Shown here: positions 56,950 to 64,000 of the stretch, one piece after another | Layout of the letters: every line of letters starts with the position of its first letter | How positions within the stretch are numbered: position 1 is the first letter of the stretch | NCBI GenBank assembly: GCA_004009845.1 | Contig: RMBW01000002.1 | Location: 496,001 to 560,000, forward strand | Origin: Davidsoniella eucalypti | Lineage: Eukaryota; Ascomycota; Sordariomycetes; Microascales; Ceratocystidaceae | Direction: 5' to 3' | DNA: 64,000 nt | The notes under the pieces: generated by a model | The model's database searches: none | The model's input: only the letters and a program-made list of their open reading frames with translations | What the model was told of the DNA's origin: nothing | Program-made: the position numbers and the translations under genes

Positions 56950-57920
56950 GCATCACCATCCTCACAACACTATACATTTACCACCTCATATATACACCGT
57001 TTTCTCACGTGACCATAAATCACCATAATAGGTTGGTGCAATTAGCCATGCCATAATGTTCCGCTTGACAATGCCGTTCTGTGTTTGCAAGCCGAGTACG
57101 GAAACTACCTCTGTCGGTTGTCTGCAAAAGCCCACAAAATTGGCTTTTATTGTTCGCACCGTGCCCCACTATTACCATCACCTTTAGTCGCAACAGTAGT
57201 CAAAACAATGTTCCTAATTAGTCTGCCAGCACTGCTGCAACCCTTAACAATTAGTGACCCATGTGCTTTTTATTGTCTTCGGCTCAGCTTTTTCTTTTCT
57301 TTTTTTTGTACCGCGGCAACAAAAAAAAGAACCTGGACAATGGAAGCCAGGCACGGCAAAATGAACTCCAACTGGTCTCGAACCGAACGACAGATACATC
57401 TTGTGAATTTAGGCTCGACAGCCTATTCTAACCCCCCCTCCCCCAATCTCATGCCATATATTTTTCTATCTCATCAGCCCACTGCATCGGTTGTTTTTGT
57501 CTAGTTGTATATATCGCCCTCATCCGGCCAAAGACTACAACCCTCCACATACGTTATTTGGCGCATCAAACAATCAGCTGCATGCAGGTCCGCGGCAGAG
57601 AAGGGAAACCGCGTCGCAAATATCATCCACAGCATTTCTTTTGGGGTTCTTTTGGGTCAGCACAGCTTGGTCACGGCAGGGCTTGCTGTACTGCAGATAG
57701 TCTAATAGCCGGTTGCTGGCCTATAGTCTAGAGTTGCATAGCTCGAGCACAGCTTTATATTTCGGCCGATTGACGTGGTGTGCGGTGACATAGCATATAT
57801 AGTCGGGTTTCCTCTTTACAGCTAGTTACAGCATACGCAGCTGGCCCAGGCACAACCTCAGTTCCGTCTATAAGCACTCCCAAAGTCGGACAGCGCATCT
57901 TCGCTCTTGGCCATATTATA
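56950..57920. other. Spacer and Atg37-like promoter
   Basis: About 1 kb between the RNase III stop and the Atg37-like start. Frames such as 57085-57504 (+) have no domain. No gene. Confidence 0.5.
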
Positions 57921-58942
57921 ATGGCCGACTCTATCGGTATGTTAAAAGATGCCGTCTCGGAAATATACAAACATACCGGCCATTGGTTACTAACATTTAT
58001 GCTTTGCGACCGCAATAGACCGAGTCTTTGTGCATGCGCTCCGCGCATTGCGGTTAATGCCCAAAACCGGCTCGAAAAAGCCTCCCGTTAGCGACCGATT
58101 GCGACTTTATGGGCTTTATAAACAGGCAATGGAGGGCGATGTTGACGGCGTTATGGATCGGCCAAACAATGCCGTCGGGCTCACTGCACAAGAGTTAGCT
58201 AGCGAACAAAGCAAATGGGATTCTTGGAGTGAGCAGCGAGGACAATCACGGACACAGGCAAAGAGGGCATACGTTGAATGTCTCATTGAGATACTACACC
58301 GCTATGCAACAACTGAGTAAGCCTCCCGTGCATATCACTTACATGGCTTTGTTGTCGTCGACTAACACTCATCGTAGCGCAGGCCAAGAACTAGTCTCCG
58401 AGCTAGAGTTTGTATGGGACCAAGTCAAGAATAATGCACCAAGCGTTGCCGGCTCTGCCCCCCTCGACGAATCGGCCCCAATACCCAACAGCGAAACCCC
58501 TCTAAAGTCTGCCGAACCGAGTCCTCTTAAAGTCCTTCGGCCAATGAGCGAAGTCGACGAAGCCGAGCGCGAATCGGTGCGACGGCTAGCCTACGAAGAC
58601 GAATTTGACGACGATGACGATGCTGACGATGCCTCGGTTCATGAAGGACGTTGGACACGGCGGGTCGAAAAGGCGCTCGTCAAGGTCTCGACGGAAGTCG
58701 CAGCACTGCGGGAACAAATCTCTACGGCTCAAGAGTGGCGTCACCGTAAAGCTTTAACTATCAGAGCCTGGTCAGAATGGTTTATTTGGCTGATTGCAAA
58801 GCATGTAGCCGCTGATCTCGTCGTGTTGTCCCTGGTCCTTATCTGGATGCGCCGAAGAGGCGACCAAAGGCTTGAAGATCTCGTCAAGAGTATATTCCGT
58901 CTGGCTCGAGAATATGTCAGCAAAGTGTTGCCATCCCGATGA
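57921..58942 (+). CDS. Acyl-CoA-binding tail-membrane protein (ACBD5/Atg37-like)
   Basis: Three exons, 57921-57936, 58019-58316 and 58378-58942, with introns of 82 and 61 nt (phases 1 and 2), give 292 residues. The first exon is only 16 nt (MADSI + 1). Residues 5-105 are an acyl-CoA-binding domain: DRVFVHALRALRLMPKTGSK, SDRLRLYGLYKQAMEGDV and WDSWSEQRGQSRTQAKRAYV, with the acyl-CoA-contacting Tyr and Lys visible. A disordered acidic linker (EDEFDDDDDADDASV) leads to a coiled coil (RRVEKALVKVSTEVAALREQ) and a transmembrane helix near the C-terminus (KHVAADLVVLSLVLIWM). This order is that of peroxisomal ACBD5 and of yeast Atg37, which links long acyl-CoA sensing to pexophagy. Peroxisomal membrane location with the ACB domain in the cytosol is inferred. 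Confidence 0.85.
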
Positions 58943-60805
58943 ACTTATAATATCATATTCAGCATCATTTTGTCTTTATCTCTATACACTACTAGCCTTC
59001 GGTCTTTTCTACAAATCTTTTTTAACCATTTATTTCTCGGTATCACAGCACATTTCAAAGCATACGTTTATACATATATAGACCATAATTTTATCCAAAT
59101 ATTTAATTTGCTAGTTCATTATAATTTTGGATACATTTTGTGAATAAGCACACCAATCCAAAAATGAGACTACCAATGGAAAAGTTGGACTTTAGATATA
59201 CCAGCATAATTAGTGCCATATTTGGTCATCTCAAACTTGAGGTTTATTAGGGTTGGAGCAAACCCAAGTTATCATACTGAAATGTAGCTGATAAGATGTT
59301 AACTATATTTCTGATAACATATCATGAATATTGAAATTCATTTCTACAGAAGACGGAATGTGAGATTGATTTTCTTTCTAATAATAAGGCAAGATCAAAA
59401 GTAGAGCTTATCTTGCTATGCTGGATGGCCATCATGAGAACTGAAGAAAGAGGACATTCATGTGAACTACAACTGGTTGTTGTCCATATAGACATAATCA
59501 TGATCAAATACCTAGCTCAACTTTCGTACCAACCCAATTTCCGTTGTTGCATGTATAAGTTTTGGAATTACGTTTAGGTAGCTTCATTCAAGACTTTTAT
59601 ACATTTATACTCAGATATTTGAAACTTAAACAAAAGTGGCTTGACTCTTTGAAGACATCATGGCCGAAATATCCTTCTAAATGACACCTAAAGATAAAAG
59701 TTTAATGCTATGAGCTTGTTTCCTGTACGGTTGGATTGAAGCCGGCCGTTTGTTGTGAAGATTCCGAATAATAATGGCGCTTTAGCTTTGTGTAAAAATC
59801 TTCTAAATTCTTTATAGATAGATAGAACCATTCATTGGATCATCAGGGGAACGATGATGATTTCATTTCGAATATGATTGGATAGTGGCGAGACAAAGTA
59901 GCCATAAGAGATGGCTTTGGAAGTAGCATTCCTAAGTTCAACAGACATAGGGAAATGGCTCGATGAAATGAAAACTGCAATGAAGTCATGATATGATGAA
60001 TATCATCCGGGCTACGAGGCTCTGCAGGACTCAACAATATGTCAATGGCACCGACCCCATAGTATTGATAGAAGGAAACCCTGGATCTCCCAGATGTTGT
60101 AGATAGTAGCAGGATACTTCACCTTGCAATATGGGCCTTATTTCAAAGGTTTAAGAGCTAAAAAAAATATTCTTGTCATAAATTGATTCTAAGATTTCTT
60201 GGTGGACAAAATTGGTTCAAGTGTTTGGGGTCGTGTGGTCATACAAAGTTTTCGACTGTGCCACGTAAACCAAGAATATAAGAATTTGACTCGACTTGAG
60301 GCGGCGTGGAAAATTCTACTACGGACATCGGTATAGATCCAGGTACATAATCATGTACAGTCTCCGGTGAGTCAATCGGGTCAGACGTCTGAGACTAAGA
60401 GGTATCCAACTCAAATCAAGCATAGTACATACCAGGGATGGCAGTTAGTATATCAGGCCCCCGAAAGACATAGATTTCATCGGCCTTCAGCATAGGGTAT
60501 CCTAGGCTATTTGGCATTTATTAGGCCCTCTGACATGTCATTTATCATGAGTTTTTGTTAATCCTTTCAAGTGATCGATCACTTATCCTAAACAGTCATG
60601 ATTCGGCTTAGTTGTAGTACAAACAGTGTACATAATAATTGAGACGTGAAATTTTGTATCCTACATGTTAGGGTTACACGAACCCTACTTAAGCAAAACT
60701 TACTTTGACATTTTTGCCTTCCAATAATGTTTTCATTTAGTAATCTACTAATATTCATCACCATCGATCACATTTGCACACATACCGCCCCGTCCAGTTC
60801 GCGCC
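58943..60805. other. About 1.9 kb AT-rich spacer, no gene
   Basis: AT-rich (visibly richer than neighbouring genes) with only very short open frames. No transposon termini or coding remnant are recognised. Confidence 0.5.
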
Positions 60806-61429
60806 ATGAACCAACCGCCCACCGTTAATAATGTGTCATTACACCAACGTGATGTTCCAGCACCGCTGCGGGAAGAGCCAGACTTGACATCAATGTCATC
60901 CAGCATCTTCATACCAATCTCAGAAGATCTCACTGCACCAATCGACGACTATCCCTCAGAAGTAGCACTTGTCAAAGCCGGTGTATTGAAATTTCAATCG
61001 TACACCGAACTTGTCCGAGGAAATATGCTGGAAGTGACGCAACAAGACTTGGAGACGGTGATGGAGGCAACCAGGAAAAATGAACACGATTCTACCACTC
61101 CAACAATTTCACAGGCTGGCCTCACAGAAAGCGACTATAACTCACTAGTCATCTCAATGCGCACAATTGCAACAGTAGGCAGGACTACAAAAAATCTCGT
61201 TATTGTGCCAAACGTTGAGATCAAGCTGGAATCCGATCTGACGCCTCGTGAGAGATGCGCGAAAACTGTTCTTATCCTGGCCGAGAAGTCAATCAGCCAA
61301 CTGAACGGCTTCAACCAGCACATGCACAATTTCAAAGGGGACTGGACAACCCAGATGCGAGAAGCAAAGATGCGAGATGCACAGAAGGCATCAAAGGGAG
61401 AAGATACGCCTATGAAAGACACATCTTAG
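60806..61429 (+). CDS. Hypothetical 207-residue protein
   Basis: A single uninterrupted frame from Met 60806 (MNQPPTVNNVSLHQRDVPAP) to the TAG at 61427-61429. It looks coding: charged, well-mixed residues, helices such as LVRGNMLEVTQQDLETVMEA and RERCAKTVLILAEKSISQLN, and a strand-like NLVIVPNVEIKLESDL. The C-terminal tail is basic then acidic (REAKMRDAQKASKGEDTPMK). There is no signal peptide, transmembrane helix or known motif. I do not recognise the family; probably a cytosolic or nuclear lineage-specific protein. It may be intronless or may lack a 5' exon that I cannot see. Confidence 0.65.
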   Translation: MNQPPTVNNVSLHQRDVPAPLREEPDLTSMSSSIFIPISEDLTAPIDDYPSEVALVKAGVLKFQSYTELVRGNMLEVTQQDLETVMEATRKNEHDSTTPTISQAGLTESDYNSLVISMRTIATVGRTTKNLVIVPNVEIKLESDLTPRERCAKTVLILAEKSISQLNGFNQHMHNFKGDWTTQMREAKMRDAQKASKGEDTPMKDTS

Positions 61430-62366
61430 ATACATTGTTGGTATGTATCAGGTTCCGTTTTCAGTAAGGGTTTTTTATATGTAGCCACATACAATATATT
61501 TATATTCATGTAAATTTATCCTAATGTCTACGTCGCTTGGTGCAAGTGTGAAGAAAAGAATTTGACATCATGTCTTGGAAAAATTGCACATGGCTGGTTT
61601 ATACTAATAAAAGACATACACTGTACAACACTAATGCACCATCTTCACCAGACATTCAGATAAATAAGCAAAACATAAACAAGTTGCTCGTGATGGGTTG
61701 TAACTACCGGCGGTAAGAGGCGAAGGTTATTGAGTACTTTGATGTCTTCTACCCTGCTTCCATAACCGGTGTCTGTTTTCTTCCTCTTGGACGCAAGATA
61801 GAGAAGGACTTGATGGGACGAGATTCTGGCAGCTCGGAAGAGCGTGAGAAATACGTAGCAAGTACTCCTACAATAAAGCGACCGTGTACAATGAGGGAGA
61901 AAAAGAAGAAAACAAAAGTGAAATAGAAGAGCGGCTCTGCGCGAAGAAAAGGTCTTCACGGTTTAAAGTGGACCAGCCTGAGAGATTACATAAGCACCAT
62001 CGGTACGGGGTCATTTTTTGCCTCAGGCACCTGGAAAAAGTCGGGGTTAGCCAATCACAGAAGCCGTAATTCAGCCGGTCTTATTTTGGTGAGCCTATTG
62101 ATTGAATCCCTTTGGCCTAAGAAGCAAAGCAAAAAGACGCTTTGTGAACAAAAGCCCGATAATCAACCTTACGATATCCATAAAGACGCCAATTGCTACG
62201 AGCCGGTCGAACTGGGCTCTTGTTCCAAGCAGCCTATACACATCTACAGTCACTATTAGATATAAGAAGGGCATCAATTGCCATCTGCTCGACCATCAAG
62301 CAAGGCCTGCAGCAGCCCTGTTGTTCCCCTCCCTTCGCAACACAAAAAAACAATTACTACATCACG
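61430..62366. other. Spacer and promoter/leader of the complex I 78-kDa gene
   Basis: No supportable gene; a 104-residue frame on the - strand (61645-61959) lacks domain support. It contains a CCAAT element near 62051. Confidence 0.5.
62051..62055 (+). promoter_or_regulatory. CCAAT element upstream of the complex I gene
   Basis: AGCCAATCA about 315 bp before the ATG matches the binding consensus of the CCAAT-binding (Hap) complex, which commonly controls respiratory genes in fungi. Function is inferred from motif and position only. Confidence 0.35.
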
Positions 62367-64000
62367 ATGTTGCGGCAGACGCTTGCCCGTTCCGCTTGGC
62401 GGACGACCACCAATGCCTCTAGGACAGCTTCAAGGGCCTTCTCGAGCACTGCCCAGCGCCAGGCCGAAGTGGAGCTCACAATTGGTACGTATAGATGACC
62501 AGCGGCCGACTCGAGGCGAGAGACCTCTGCTAACAGCAATTCTTGTTTCCGCGTACAGACGGCAAGAAGGTATCGATCGAAGGTAGGCCATTGAAGCCCC
62601 AACGCCAGCCATTGGCCCTATTCATTAGTAGCTCGAGGTTTTAACGACTTGTAAACAGCCGGTTCTTCGCTTATCCAGGCTTGCGAAAAGGCCGGAGCCA
62701 CTGTCCCCAGGTATGTAGGAACTAGCGTCGTTGCTAGACGGACCCTGCCGGGATTTGTATTCATAGACTTGAAGCTAACAGAACCCTTAGATACTGCTAC
62801 CACGAGTAAGAGACCCGACCCAAGTCAACCGATCATTGATATATGCTAGATGTACAGTCTAATTCGAGAACCCGAGACCCTGACTTCCCTCTTTCTGTTT
62901 ATAGGAAACTCGCCATTGCCGGTAACTGTCGTATGTGTTTGGTAGAGGTCGAGCGGGCACCGAAGCCAGTTGCATCCTGTGCTTGGCCTGTCGCGCCCGG
63001 CATGGTTGTCAAGACCAATTCGCCTCTAACACACAAGGCGCGCGAGGGTGTGATGGAGTTCCTGTTGGCCAACCACCCACTGGACTGCCCAATCTGTGAC
63101 CAAGGTGGTGAATGTGATCTCCAGGACCAGAGCATGAGATACGGCGCTGATCGCGGCCGCTTCCACGAGATTGGCGGCAAACGTGCCGTTGAAGACAAGA
63201 ACATTGGTCCTTTGATCAAGACCTCGATGAACCGCTGCATTCATTGCACTCGTTGTGTGCGTTTCGCCAACGATGTTGCCGGTGCTCCCGAGATGGGCTC
63301 TTTTGGCCGTGGAGGTGATATTCAAATTGGTACTTACCTTGAACAGACTCTCGACTCGGAGATGTCCGGAAACGTGATCGATCTATGCCCTGTTGGTGCC
63401 CTCACCTCAAAACCATACGCTTTTAAGGCTCGTCCTTGGGAGCTAAAGCACACCGAATCAATCGATGTACATGACGGTCTAGGTTCTAATGTCCGTATCG
63501 ACACCCGCGGCCTCGAGGTCATGCGTGTTCTACCTCGCCTTAACGATGACGTCAACGAAGAGTGGATCAACGATAAATCTCGTTTCTCTTGCGACGGTCT
63601 CAAAACTCAACGCTTGACAATTCCTCTTGTTCGCCGTGCCGGAAAATTTGAGCCTGTTGACTGGGAGCAGGCCATGACCGAAATCGCCGCCGCTTTCCGC
63701 CACATCGCACCCAAAGGAAACGAATTCAAGGCTATCGCCGGTTCCTTGACCGAGGTCGAATCTCTCGTTGCCATGAAGGATCTCGTCAATAAGCTTGGTT
63801 CTGAAAATGTCGCCTTGGATGTAGAAGCTGGTCGCAAGCCCGTCGCTCACGGTGTTGATGTTCGCTCCAACTACAGCTTCAACTCTAAAATTGCCGGTAT
63901 CGAGGAGGCCGATGCTATCCTGATCATCGGCAGCAACACTCGCCATGAAGCTGCTGTCCTCAACGCTCGCATTCGCAAGCAATGGCTGCGCTCTGATCTT
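62367..64000 (+). CDS. nuo78: NADH:ubiquinone oxidoreductase 78-kDa subunit (NDUFS1 homologue), 3' end beyond window
   Basis: Exons 62367-62484, 62559-62582, 62659-62710, 62791-62805 and 62905 to beyond 64000; the first 435 codons are in the window. Exons 2 (24 nt) and 4 (15 nt) are micro-exons. The N-terminus MLRQTLARSAWRTTTNASRT is a mitochondrial presequence. After it come the [2Fe-2S] cluster Cys residues (YCYHEKLAIAGNCRMCLVE), the His/Cys [4Fe-4S] segment (HPLDCPICDQGGECDLQDQS) and a further cluster motif CIHCTRCVRFANDV, then the molybdopterin-oxidoreductase-like fold (VDWEQAMTEIAAAFRHIA). This is the largest peripheral-arm subunit of complex I (N module), carrying electrons from NADH in the matrix. 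All junctions are in frame. The gene is incomplete only because the window ends. Confidence 0.95.

Overview
The window looks like nuclear chromosome of a filamentous ascomycete (Pezizomycotina). Introns are short (54-120 nt) with GTAAGT-like donors, CTAAC-like branch sites and TAG/CAG acceptors. The genes are typical of the group: a Dad3 DASH kinetochore subunit, nuclear complex I 78-kDa subunit, mitoribosomal uS5m and mS33, an ACBD5/Atg37-like acyl-CoA-binding protein, a PUF protein and a PNP-NACHT-ankyrin NOD-like receptor. The class cannot be fixed from sequence alone. I saw no tRNA, rRNA, CRISPR array or intact transposon.

Layout. 1-7.2 kb: two Myb/SANT-like genes on the + strand flank a small thioredoxin-like gene on the - strand. 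8.2-14.3 kb: a two-exon NLR with 35 ankyrin repeats. 15.5-25.1 kb: ribosomal protein eL15, an 896-residue nuclear-looking orphan and a PSP1-domain protein, all on the - strand. 25.1-34.5 kb: about 9.4 kb without a supportable gene. 34.5-49.5 kb: DAD3, uS5m, a small membrane protein, a 605-residue three-exon orphan, a doubtful small gene, a mitochondrial PP2C phosphatase and a KPWE-motif (Pex39-like) protein. 50.5-58.9 kb: PUF protein, mS33, RNase III and the Atg37-like protein. 60.8-64 kb: a small orphan and the 5' two-thirds of the complex I 78-kDa subunit gene, cut by the window end.

Most genes are housekeeping, with mitochondrial (uS5m, mS33, complex I, PP2C) and peroxisomal (KPWE protein, Atg37-like) themes. 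The NLR is the main accessory locus.

The most interesting signal is that two otherwise intact reading frames, the PUF gene and the second SANT-like gene, each carry a single in-frame TAG exactly where the family has a conserved tryptophan (TGG). In both, the A of the TAG lies in the apical loop of a hairpin that can be drawn in the mRNA. This is the signature of fungal A-to-I mRNA editing (UAG to UIG, read as Trp), known from sexual development in some ascomycetes. A third, much weaker candidate is the terminal TAG of the small gene at 45.28 kb. RNA reads are needed to decide between editing, readthrough, RIP-type mutation and sequence error.
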